In this document: positions 1 to 5,216 of the stretch, one piece after another
Layout: every line of letters begins with the position of its first letter
Position numbering within the stretch: the first letter of the stretch is position 1
From: Ahrensia sp.
Lineage (GTDB): Bacteria; Pseudomonadota; Alphaproteobacteria; Rhizobiales; Rhizobiaceae
Length of the DNA stretch: 6,985 nucleotides
Reading direction: 5' to 3'
Assembly: GCA_003233475.1 (NCBI GenBank)
Contig: QILU01000171.1
Location: 1-6,985 of the forward strand
Notes under the pieces: generated by a model
What the model was told of the DNA's origin: nothing
The model's input: only the letters and a program-made list of their open reading frames with translations
Database searches by the model: none
Position numbers and translations under genes: made by a program

Positions 1-590
1 GGCATCAGGGGAGCATAATTGTTAACCGTTAATGTGAAGGCACCAAATGAACCTTCCGCCCGATCAATATCTCCCCGATAAATCGGAAATTCGGATATGC
101 GTGGCAAAACGAAATCGTCATCACTGGATAGCAACAGGGTAACGGAGAGTTTCTCATTCAACAATTTGGCTGTTTCAAGCGCCTGCTCTCCAGTACCATA
201 AACCAAACACATGCCGTCAGAATGAATCGCTTTTAACCGCGCCGGCTTAGAAACATGGGACGTGGATTTCAGGAACGCAGCAATTTTTGCGCTGGCGTCA
301 CCGGCTTCCTCAGACCAGCCGGCATTCTCTCGGATATTGATGAACGAAACCTGTTCGGGTTTTCCCAATTCTTCGGCAACTTCCTGAAACAAAGGCGCTT
401 CCTGGGTGCAGGCAACCAGTAACGGTGAATCATCGTTGAGCGCGGCTTCAAATGCGGAAAGTTGTGAGCGGCAAAGGTGGGTGTGAATCGTGTCAACTTT
501 GTCACCCAAAGCTTTTGACAGCTTGGCCTGATCAAGCGGCATTGTCTTTTCACAATTACAGATAAGGCAATTGATTTGGCCCAATTTCAT
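1..590 (-). CDS. 4Fe-4S protein of formate dehydrogenase clusters (partial, C-terminus outside window)
   Basis: This leftward frame starts at ATG 590 and is open to the window edge, giving 196 residues. An AAGGGG stretch lies about 9 nt before the ATG. The N-terminus carries Cys8, Cys11 and Cys13 (CLICNC), followed by Cys40 in HLCRSQL and Cys61 in VACTQE. From memory, this cysteine-rich N-terminus, followed by an 'IREnAGWS' stretch (here about residues 86-93), is the pattern of the large 4Fe-4S proteins encoded beside DUF3305/DUF3306 in FDH loci. Those proteins usually exceed 600 residues and carry ferredoxin motifs further along, which would lie outside this window. A role in cluster or electron delivery during FDH maturation is inferred from context; the reaction is not established. 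It is divergent from the DUF3305 gene, so both may share one control region. Family assignment is fairly sure and function is uncertain. Confidence 0.82.
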   Translation of the reverse strand, partial: MKLGQINCLICNCEKTMPLDQAKLSKALGDKVDTIHTHLCRSQLSAFEAALNDDSPLLVACTQEAPLFQEVAEELGKPEQVSFINIRENAGWSEEAGDASAKIAAFLKSTSHVSKPARLKAIHSDGMCLVYGTGEQALETAKLLNEKLSVTLLLSSDDDFVLPRISEFPIYRGDIDRAEGSFGAFTLTVNNYAPLM

Positions 591-657
591 TTTGTGCCCC
601 TTCCCAGGTTACGCAGGAGGCAATACTATCCGCCGTTAACCAGTTTAGCCCTCAAAC

Positions 658-708
658 GTTGCTACTTTCAATTGTTATTTTTTTGAGCAACAATAAGAGC
701 AATTGAAA
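658..708. promoter_or_regulatory. Inverted repeats in the divergent intergenic region
   Basis: The 136-bp gap between two divergent genes contains TTTCAATTG (666-674) and its exact reverse complement CAATTGAAA (700-708), separated by 25 bp. A second pair, GTTGCT (658-663) and AGCAAC (686-691), interlocks with the first, so both stems cannot form as a simple nested hairpin. The position between divergent start codons suits a shared regulator site. I could not choose convincing -10/-35 boxes for either direction. The region is AT-rich, so some of this symmetry may be chance. Confidence 0.35.
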
Positions 709-726
709 TAATTGGGATAGCAAAAA

Positions 727-1263
727 GTGCGAAGTGTTGATGAGCGAGAAGCGAGCATCCCACTCGGCATTGTAGTTGAGAAGCGCAAGTCTTCTCACCC
801 CTGGGCGGATTGGATATGGAAGCCTGTTTCGGTTTTCATGAATGCCCCGGAACGCGCCAAATGGGAAGAAATGCGACGAACGGATGAGGCCGTGCAATAT
901 CATGCCGGCACATTGTTTTTGCAATTACACCGTAAAGACACCGAAGCTCTACGCTCTAATCTCATGTTAGAACAATCGGTGCTTTATGTGGTTTTACAAG
1001 AGGACGAGAATGCAACGCAGGAGTTCCCCTTCACCCCTCATGTCGTGACCGCCTCGGCCTATGAAGCCCAAGACCTTGAAGATGCTGGCGATGACATAGT
1101 CGAAAAAGTTGCTATGCCGGAAACAGTAGCAGCTTTCATTCAAGCCTTCGTAGAGGAACATCATGTGGAAGAAAAATTTATCAAGCGCAAGCGGGATAAG
1201 CTTAAACTAGAAGATCAAAAATTTGGTAAAACGCCCATTTTTGCTTCTCAGACAAAACATTAA
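727..1263 (+). CDS. DUF3305 domain protein, formate dehydrogenase accessory
   Basis: A 178-residue soluble protein with no signal peptide or membrane segment. The frame is closed by TAG at 718-720, so GTG 727 is the only plausible start; GGGAT about 8 nt upstream is a weak ribosome binding site. Features matching DUF3305 as I recall it: 'IPLGIVVEKR' (11-20), 'W.DW.WKPVSVF' (26-37), 'YHAGTLFLQLHRKDTEALRSN' spread over 58-78, 'YVVL' (87-90), 'VTASAYEAQD' (107-116), 'MPE' (130-132) and a basic 'KRKR' near 153-156. Past the domain there is a lysine-rich tail. The family is nearly always found with DUF3306 in FDH loci. Its biochemical role is unknown, and a part in FDH assembly is inferred from context. 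It lies 13 nt upstream of DUF3306 in the same operon. Confidence 0.88.
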   Translation: MRSVDEREASIPLGIVVEKRKSSHPWADWIWKPVSVFMNAPERAKWEEMRRTDEAVQYHAGTLFLQLHRKDTEALRSNLMLEQSVLYVVLQEDENATQEFPFTPHVVTASAYEAQDLEDAGDDIVEKVAMPETVAAFIQAFVEEHHVEEKFIKRKRDKLKLEDQKFGKTPIFASQTKH

Positions 1264-1276
1264 ACAACGGATAGCC

Positions 1277-1945
1277 ATGCCCAAAGATAACAACGAGGAA
1301 CAAAAACTCTCACGCTGGGAAATGCGGAAGTTAGCTGTTACTGCTGAGCGTGAGATTGATTTGAAAACGGCCGTTCAGGAAAAAATATCTCCCGAAGTAT
1401 TACAAGCCGAAGAGGATGAACACGAAGCTCAACTTGTAGCCAATCGGGAGGCTGCCGAGGCAATCGATATTGCGGAAATAAACGAAAAATCTGATATGTC
1501 CGTTTTCTGGAAGGAGGGGGTTCCCGAACTTTTGAAGAAGAAAGCGATGATGACCCTGTGGCGCTCCAATCCAATTTTTGCAAATGTCGATGGTTTGAAT
1601 GATTACGATGAAGATTTTGCTAATCCGGATTTGATCATGAAGACTTTTGAATCCGCTTATGAAGCAGGCCGTGGATACATGGATCACATCAAGAATGAAG
1701 CCAAAAAAGCCGGCCTTATGGCCGATGACGAGGAGCAAGAAGAAGTAGAAATTGTAGAGGCTGATGAAGCCGTTGAAGAGGTTCCGGTGGAAGCGGTCGA
1801 AGAAGAAAATTTGCAAATTGCAATCGATGAGACAGATCCGCCTGATGAAGGCGAAGAATTTGAATTGACGGAAGAGGTTTATCCAGAGCCTGCCGTTCCA
1901 AAAATTTCCCTGCGCCGTCGCTTTGAACTTGAAGCAGAAGTTTAA
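1277..1945 (+). CDS. DUF3306 domain protein, formate dehydrogenase accessory
   Basis: A 222-residue cytoplasmic protein. I chose ATG 1277, 13 nt after the DUF3305 stop, because 'LSRWEMRKLAV' (11-21) is the usual DUF3306 beginning. The in-frame TTG at 1223 would overlap the upstream gene and add 18 residues with no family resemblance. The core signature is strong: 'FWKEGVPELLKKKAMMTLWRSNP' spread over 77-99, then 'NVDGLNDYDEDF' (103-114) and 'AYEAGRGYM' (127-135). Residues about 150-205 form a very acidic, low-complexity tail rich in Glu and Asp, ending in a basic 'SLRRRFEL'. Function is unknown; constant pairing with DUF3305 and FDH genes suggests a maturation or stability role. The acidic tail could bind partner proteins or metal, but that is speculation. 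The gene ends 7 nt from the stop of a convergent operon. Confidence 0.88.
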   Translation: MPKDNNEEQKLSRWEMRKLAVTAEREIDLKTAVQEKISPEVLQAEEDEHEAQLVANREAAEAIDIAEINEKSDMSVFWKEGVPELLKKKAMMTLWRSNPIFANVDGLNDYDEDFANPDLIMKTFESAYEAGRGYMDHIKNEAKKAGLMADDEEQEEVEIVEADEAVEEVPVEAVEEENLQIAIDETDPPDEGEEFELTEEVYPEPAVPKISLRRRFELEAEV

Positions 1946-1954
1946 TCGTAAACT
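1939..1954. other. Small hairpin across two convergent stop codons
   Basis: AGTTTA (1939-1944), loop ATCG, TAAACT (1949-1954) is a perfect 6-bp inverted repeat. It contains most of the TAA stop of the DUF3306 gene (1943-1945) and part of the TAG stop of the convergent small gene (complement of 1953-1955). The stem is AT-rich and no T-tract follows on either strand, so it does not look like an efficient intrinsic terminator. Confidence 0.25.
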
Positions 1955-2249
1955 AGAGACTGGGATCCGCTAGGTGGTTTCGTAGCATCTCCTGATAGGA
2001 CTTCAGCATTTCAGTGACAAATGGCTCGTGCTCGTCCACCTTCAAAATATTCTTAGCAATATGGGCATTGTAGCGGGCCGCCGCATAAAGAAATGCCATA
2101 TGGAGTTCGGTTGCCTCAATCTTATCATTCTCGCTGTTTGCAACGTCAATGAATTTATCTGCGATTTCCATAAACCGCCGATCCGTCATATCTCCCCGCG
2201 CTTCTGCGGCACGCCGATTTTTGCGGTTTGGTTTGCGACCCTCTTCCAT
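1953..2249 (-). CDS. Small DUF3144-like protein, last gene of the tup operon
   Basis: A 98-residue protein, predicted soluble and largely alpha-helical. The N-terminal 20 or so residues are basic (KPNRKNRR) and probably disordered. The body contains 'FMEIADKFIDVANSEN' (26-41), 'AFLYAAARYNAHIAKN' (52-67) and 'EMLKSYQEMLRNHL' (80-93), which resembles DUF3144 (typically 'LADxFIxLAN...LLYAAARYNAF...Y..ML.xNL') as I remember it. I know of no established function for that family. The start ATG shares its A with the tupA stop (TAATG), which implies translation coupled to TupA. An internal ATG at residue 21 is an alternative start. Its place suggests co-production with the tungstate transporter, perhaps as a cytosolic partner, but the sequence shows no metal-binding motif. 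The gene is real with high confidence; the family call is moderate. Confidence 0.78.
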   Translation of the reverse strand: MEEGRKPNRKNRRAAEARGDMTDRRFMEIADKFIDVANSENDKIEATELHMAFLYAAARYNAHIAKNILKVDEHEPFVTEMLKSYQEMLRNHLADPSL

Positions 2250-3076
2250 TATCCTGGTTCCTGGTTTTGTTTTACGTTTGGCGTAAAAAGTATTTCGCCA
2301 TCAATCGTATATGCGCCAATTATCTTTTGCGCCTTTTTACTAACAAGCCAATTTTCTAACGCCTTCGCAAGGTCATTTTTAATATAGGCATGCTTGGCTG
2401 GGTTTACTGGAAGATAAGCATATTGATTAAAGAGCACAGGATCACCCGAAAACAAGAGCTTCAAATCGCCCTTGTTTTTGAATTTCAACCAACTGGCCCG
2501 GTCTGACATAACATAGCCATTCATACCGCTCGCAACATTGAGGGTGGCACCCATGCCCGAACCAACGGCGCGATACCAGTCAGATGAGAATTTTTCCGGA
2601 TCAAGACCGGCTGATTTCCATAGGGATTGCTCTTTGCGGTGAGTGCCACTGTCATCGCCGCGACTGATAAAAATGGAGCGGCTCATTTTAATCGCTTCCA
2701 TCGCATCAACAACAGTCGAAGATTTTGTGATTGTTGCAGGGTCAGTGACAGGGCCGATGATAACAAAATCATTGTACATAATTTCGCGCCGATGGGTGCC
2801 ATAGCCTTCCAGGATAAATTTTTCCTCAGCTTTTTTTGAATGGACAAGGATAGCATCCACATCTCCCGCACGTCCCAATTTTAACGCTTGTCCCGTGCCA
2901 ACAACAATCAGTTGAACGTCGAGATCAATGTCTTTTTTTATCTGGGGAAGAAGAATATCCGAAAGGCCAGAGTTATGAAATGAAGTGGTAACAGCCAGTT
3001 TTATTTCTGCACCTTGAACAACCATATTTGTCCAGGCTAATGAGGCTACAGTAGACAGAATAACCCTTAATTTCAT
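2249..3076 (-). CDS. tupA: TupA, tungstate ABC transporter periplasmic substrate-binding protein
   Basis: A 275-residue precursor. The N-terminus has a short basic n-region (KLR) and a hydrophobic stretch to about residue 20, with likely cleavage near VQGA-E, so the mature protein is periplasmic. Hallmarks: 'VTTSFHNSGLSDILLPQ' (29-45), 'VVGTGQALKLGRAGDVDAILVH' spread over 58-79, 'GTHRREIMYNDFVIIGP' (93-109), and 'SRGDDSGTHRKE' (138-149), which I treat as the TupA signature with Arg139 near the oxyanion site. Family members more often read TTTST at the first motif; here it is VTTSF, which could tune affinity. Known TupA proteins bind tungstate far more tightly than molybdate, but specificity here is inferred. 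The ATG overlaps the tupC stop (ATGA), with GGGAGAT upstream, and the stop overlaps the next gene. Being third rather than first in the operon is unusual. Confidence 0.93.
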   Translation of the reverse strand: MKLRVILSTVASLAWTNMVVQGAEIKLAVTTSFHNSGLSDILLPQIKKDIDLDVQLIVVGTGQALKLGRAGDVDAILVHSKKAEEKFILEGYGTHRREIMYNDFVIIGPVTDPATITKSSTVVDAMEAIKMSRSIFISRGDDSGTHRKEQSLWKSAGLDPEKFSSDWYRAVGSGMGATLNVASGMNGYVMSDRASWLKFKNKGDLKLLFSGDPVLFNQYAYLPVNPAKHAYIKNDLAKALENWLVSKKAQKIIGAYTIDGEILFTPNVKQNQEPG

Positions 3077-3798
3077 TCTACGATATCTCCCTGGATATAG
3101 GCTCTGGCTTGTGAGGATTTTGGTGAATTAAAGAAACGTGTTGCAGAGTTTTGCTCACAAAGCTTGCCTTTATTTAGAAATATCACCTCTTTTGCAAGAC
3201 GCCTGGCCTGTCCAAGGTCATGGGTCGCCATAATAATTTTAGTACCCGATTTCTGGGTAGCCAGCAGAATTTCTTCAATTTCTTTTGTTGACTGCCCGTC
3301 CAGATTTGAGGTGGGTTCATCGAGGAAAACCACCTCTGGCTTGCTTATTAAGGCGCGGGCTATGGCCAATTTTTGTTTCTCTCCACCTGATAATAATTGT
3401 GCATTGAGATCGTGGTATTTGCCTAGCCCAAAATCATTGGCGAACTTACCCGCCAGGGTGAGGGCGTTTTTTTTATTCTCTCCTCGCACAGTTAAGGGAT
3501 AGGCAATATTCTCAACCACCGTCCGGCGCATGATGATGGGTGTTTGAAAAACAAAAGACTGTTTTGCGCGCGCATCCACTTCCAGAACTGACCACTTAAC
3601 GGATCCATTTTTTAAGTGCTCTAAACCGTGTATGAGCCTCAACAGTGTAGTCTTGCCAGCTCCATTTGGCCCCATAATAATAGTGATGCCAGTGGAGGTA
3701 ATATTGCAAGAAATTCCGTCGAGTATGATTTTCTTTCGTTTACCAACTACTGCGTCTTTTAGGGAGAGGGGAAGGATGGATTTATCTTTTGCTACCAT
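3073..3798 (-). CDS. tupC: TupC, tungstate ABC transporter ATP-binding protein
   Basis: A 241-residue cytoplasmic ATPase that powers the TupB channel. All key motifs are intact: Walker A GPNGAGKTT (43-51), Q-loop Gln85 in FVFQTP, ABC signature LSGGEKQ (136-142), Walker B VVFLDE with the catalytic glutamate at 161, D-loop SNLD (164-167) and switch His193 in ATHD. The length fits a single-domain importer ATPase. There is no C-terminal TOBE/MOP-like regulatory domain of the ModC type, which supports the Tup rather than the Mod family and means oxyanion sensing is not built into this subunit. The start ATG 3798 lies 7 nt inside the end of tupB, preceded by GAGAGGG. The stop TGA overlaps the tupA ATG. 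Substrate assignment rests on the neighbouring TupA. Confidence 0.92.
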   Translation of the reverse strand: MVAKDKSILPLSLKDAVVGKRKKIILDGISCNITSTGITIIMGPNGAGKTTLLRLIHGLEHLKNGSVKWSVLEVDARAKQSFVFQTPIIMRRTVVENIAYPLTVRGENKKNALTLAGKFANDFGLGKYHDLNAQLLSGGEKQKLAIARALISKPEVVFLDEPTSNLDGQSTKEIEEILLATQKSGTKIIMATHDLGQARRLAKEVIFLNKGKLCEQNSATRFFNSPKSSQARAYIQGDIVE

Positions 3799-4496
3799 TG
3801 TCGTGCCCTCTCAGTTTTCGAGAATGTATGGATGGCCATATTAACGGCAATCGCAATTGCGATCAGAATAAATCCAAGTCCTAGAGCCAGGGCGAAGTCT
3901 CCTTTGCCAGTTTCAAGAGCTATCGCGGTTGTGAGAACCCGGGTTAAGTGATCGATGTTACCGCCAACAATCATTATGGCACCAACTTCTCCGATGGCAC
4001 GACCAAATCCAGCCAAAGATGCAGTGAGGAGCGAGCGGCGGGAATCCCATATCAAGGTTCGGATGCGTTGACCCCGGCTTGTATTCAAAGAGATCAGCAG
4101 ATCATGATATTCAGCCCAAAGATCGCGTATGGCCTGGTGCGAAATTGAAGCAATCAGCGGTGCGATTATTATCACCTGTGCGATTATCATAGCGGTTGGA
4201 GTGAACAGCAACCCGAACACTCCAAAAGGGCCGGAACGAGACAACAGAATATAAACCATCAATCCAACCACGACAGGAGGGAGGCCCATCAGCGCATTGA
4301 GAATAGCAATTGTTACGCGGCGAAAGCGAAAGCGATTTACTGCGAGCCAGGCGCCAAGTGGCAACCCAATAATTGAGGCGATAACCACGGCAGTCAACGT
4401 GACATGCAGGGATCGCAAAACTATTTCAATCAGATCCTTATCGAAGGAGAAAACCAGACGAAAAGCCTCCAGTATTCCTTGCCATACGTCATTCAC
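3792..4496 (-). CDS. tupB: TupB, tungstate ABC transporter permease
   Basis: A 234-residue inner-membrane permease, first gene of the operon. Hydrophobic segments near 27-51, 61-86, 98-118, 160-180 and 202-224 give about five membrane helices, usual for TupB/WtpB-type permeases. The EAA-type loop that docks on the ATPase is seen as 'SLAGFGRAIGEVGAIMIVGGN' within 160-180. 'NALMGLPPVVVGLMVYILLS' (67-86) is characteristic of tungstate/molybdate permeases. The start is GTG 4496: an in-frame TAA lies directly upstream (4497-4499), and the nearby ATG at 4492 is out of frame. No good Shine-Dalgarno sequence precedes it, so first-gene translation may be limiting. Its end overlaps tupC by 7 nt. Confidence 0.92.
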   Translation of the reverse strand: MNDVWQGILEAFRLVFSFDKDLIEIVLRSLHVTLTAVVIASIIGLPLGAWLAVNRFRFRRVTIAILNALMGLPPVVVGLMVYILLSRSGPFGVFGLLFTPTAMIIAQVIIIAPLIASISHQAIRDLWAEYHDLLISLNTSRGQRIRTLIWDSRRSLLTASLAGFGRAIGEVGAIMIVGGNIDHLTRVLTTAIALETGKGDFALALGLGFILIAIAIAVNMAIHTFSKTERARQW

Positions 4497-4557
4497 TTAA
4501 TGCGACCACTTCGTTTGCTCCAACTGAATGCTTATTCGTTTCGGGAATGAAAGTGAG

Positions 4558-4577
4558 AGCATAGATTTATCTATGCT
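4558..4577. promoter_or_regulatory. 20-bp palindromic operator candidate over the tup -10 box and spacer
   Basis: The plus strand reads AGCATAGATTTATCTATGCT: two exact 9-bp inverted arms around a TT centre. It covers all of the -10 hexamer and 14 of the 17 spacer bases of the candidate tup promoter, so a bound dimer would block RNA polymerase. Size and symmetry suit a winged-helix dimer such as a ModE- or TunR-type oxyanion sensor. It does not match the E. coli ModE site as I recall it, and no regulator gene is in the window, so the identity of the protein is open. Confidence 0.6.
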
Positions 4578-4586
4578 GATTGCCAA
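4558..4586 (-). promoter_or_regulatory. Candidate sigma70-type promoter of the tup operon
   Basis: Read leftward, TTGGCA (4586-4581) is followed after exactly 17 bp by TATGCT (4563-4558). These match the TTGACA and TATAAT consensus at 5/6 and 4/6 positions with ideal spacing. Transcription would start near 4551, leaving about 55 nt of leader before the tupB GTG at 4496. It is the best promoter I found in the 200 bp upstream of tupB. A TATAAT at 4689-4684 has no matching -35 box. Confidence 0.6.
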
Positions 4587-4693
4587 GTTTGTGTGTCTGT
4601 AGACATCAAAATTCCAGCAGTCATCATACTCCCAGCACCGCATTGCAGCCGTCCACTGAACTGCAACCTGAATAGCCCCTAGAATTATAGACA

Positions 4694-4720
4694 CCTTGTC
4701 CTTAAAAAAATTAGGCAAGG
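4694..4720 (+). other. Hairpin overlapping the ribosome binding site of the transposase fragment
   Basis: CCTTG (4694-4698) pairs with CAAGG (4716-4720), and CCT (4700-4702) with AGG (4713-4715), separated by a bulged T and closed by an A-rich loop. The 3' arm is the start of the AAGGAGA ribosome binding site in front of ATG 4729, so the folded RNA would hide it. Some IS elements use such structures to stop outside transcripts from driving transposase translation. Here the gene is dead, so this is a relic. Confidence 0.35.
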
Positions 4721-4728
4721 AGACTATT

Positions 4729-4833
4729 ATGAATAATTCGAAATTCAGTGACGATTTCAAACATGATGCTGTCCATCAAATCACCAAGCGTGGTTATTCT
4801 GTAGCTGATGTTTCTCGGCGTTTGGGGGATTAG
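4729..4833 (+). pseudogene. IS3-family orfA (transposase helix-turn-helix) remnant
   Basis: A good ribosome binding site (AAGGAGA, 4717-4723) precedes ATG 4729, and the frame stops at TAG 4831 after 34 residues. The peptide contains 'KFSDDFKHDAV' (5-15) and 'RGYSVADVSRRLG' (21-33). This is the start of the HTH_Tnp_1 domain of IS3-family OrfA proteins, which normally continue with a Val-Ser, a second helix and a Leu-zipper to about 90-100 residues. Similarity ends at codon 33 (4827), so the breakpoint is about there. No OrfB or DDE-domain sequence is visible downstream, and I could not identify a matching terminal inverted repeat. It marks an old insertion and deletion between the tup operon and the next transcription unit. 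Family assignment is from motif memory but quite distinctive. Confidence 0.75.
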
Positions 4834-5137
4834 GAATATAGGAATCTGCAAATGACTAACAACAGGGACTTCCGATCCTTTGCGGACATTCGGAGAATCC
4901 AAATATTCGATCTTCAAATCTCGAAAACAGACATTCAAATTGTTGGTAATGCGGACAAAATGACGTCGGCCTTCGGCGTCCAATGCCTATTTAGAGATTC
5001 AGGATTCTACATGTGTTAAGTGTCACAAGAAATCATTAGAATCGTGCCGAAACTCGTTAACCAACCACCGATTTAAGGAAATTTAGGGATTTAGTTGTCG
5101 CGACGCGTTGTTGTAATCCTACCCCACTTAAGGAGGA
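4834..5137. other. Gene-free stretch after the IS remnant
   Basis: About 300 bp with no convincing gene. Open frames exist on both strands (rightward from about 4855 to 5019, leftward 4983-4711) but neither gives a recognisable protein, and the leftward one crosses the IS remnant. The stretch includes GCGGACATTCGG (4880-4891), a related GACATTCAA (4930-4938) and GCGGACA (4951-4957). Such GCGGACATTCG-type words recur, from memory, in dispersed intergenic repeats of Rhizobiales and relatives, so this may be a decayed copy. Another inverted repeat, AATCCT (5115-5120) and AGGATT (5134-5139), lies just before and over the next candidate promoter. Confidence 0.4.
4962..4980. repeat. GC-rich hairpin in the intergenic stretch
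   Basis: GACGTCGGCCTTCGGCGTC folds into a stem of about eight pairs, including two G-T wobbles, with a CCT loop. No T-run follows on either strand, so it is not a standard terminator. It is much more GC-rich than its surroundings and may be the core of a REP-like dispersed element. Confidence 0.35.
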
Positions 5138-5167
5138 TTGAGTTCTCGGCCACTCCACCTTTAAAAT
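5138..5167 (+). promoter_or_regulatory. Candidate promoter for the aminotransferase-phosphatase operon
   Basis: TTGAGT (5138-5143) is separated by 18 bp from TAAAAT (5162-5167), matching consensus at 4/6 and 5/6 positions. Transcription would begin near 5174, about 43 nt before the start codon. The inverted repeat AATCCT/AGGATT (5115-5139) touches the -35 box and might be a regulator site. No terminator separates it from the IS remnant, so read-through is also possible. Confidence 0.4.
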
Positions 5168-5216
5168 TCTATCAATGTTTCATGTGTGGGACGAGCAAAT
5201 TCCCAAGGAGTTATTA

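Larger units (their letters stand above)
4497..4728. other. Intergenic region upstream of tupB, non-coding
   Basis: Apart from the promoter and operator, this stretch holds two smaller perfect inverted repeats. TGTCT-GT-AGACA (4594-4605) lies just upstream of the tup -35 box, where an activator could sit. TTGCAG (4643-4648) pairs with CTGCAA (4661-4666). TAGACA occurs at 4600-4605 and again at 4689-4694. The weak leftward open frames here show no recognisable protein. The left end of the IS remnant that follows must lie somewhere in this stretch, but I cannot fix it. Confidence 0.4.

Noticed and set aside
269..553. Leftward open frame with an ATG inside the first gene
   Set aside because: It is offset from the frame starting at 590, which has the cysteine motifs, a ribosome binding site and extends to the window edge; this one is a shadow.
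1223..1276. TTG start extending the DUF3306 protein by 18 residues
   Set aside because: It overlaps the DUF3305 gene, has no ribosome binding site and adds residues unrelated to the family; ATG 1277 fits the operon spacing.
1400..1816. Leftward 138-codon open frame antisense to the DUF3306 gene
   Set aside because: Rich in Phe, Ile and Leu as expected from the complement of an acidic coding region; no recognisable motif.
4684..4689. Perfect TATAAT on the minus strand upstream of tupB
   Set aside because: No acceptable -35 hexamer at 16-18 bp (AATTTT at 17), and it would give a leader of roughly 180 nt; the 4558-4586 promoter is much better placed.
4497..4983. Two overlapping leftward open frames upstream of tupB
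   Set aside because: They cross the promoter, operator and IS remnant, overlap each other in different frames, and show no family features.
5130..5140. AAGGAGG followed by TTG as a possible leader-peptide start
   Set aside because: Only one base separates the Shine-Dalgarno from TTG and the frame stops after eight codons; it more likely belongs to the promoter region.
5175..5216. Upstream ATG extending the PLP enzyme by 14 residues
   Set aside because: No ribosome binding site and nearly on top of the predicted transcript start; ATG 5217 has AAGGAG at ideal spacing.
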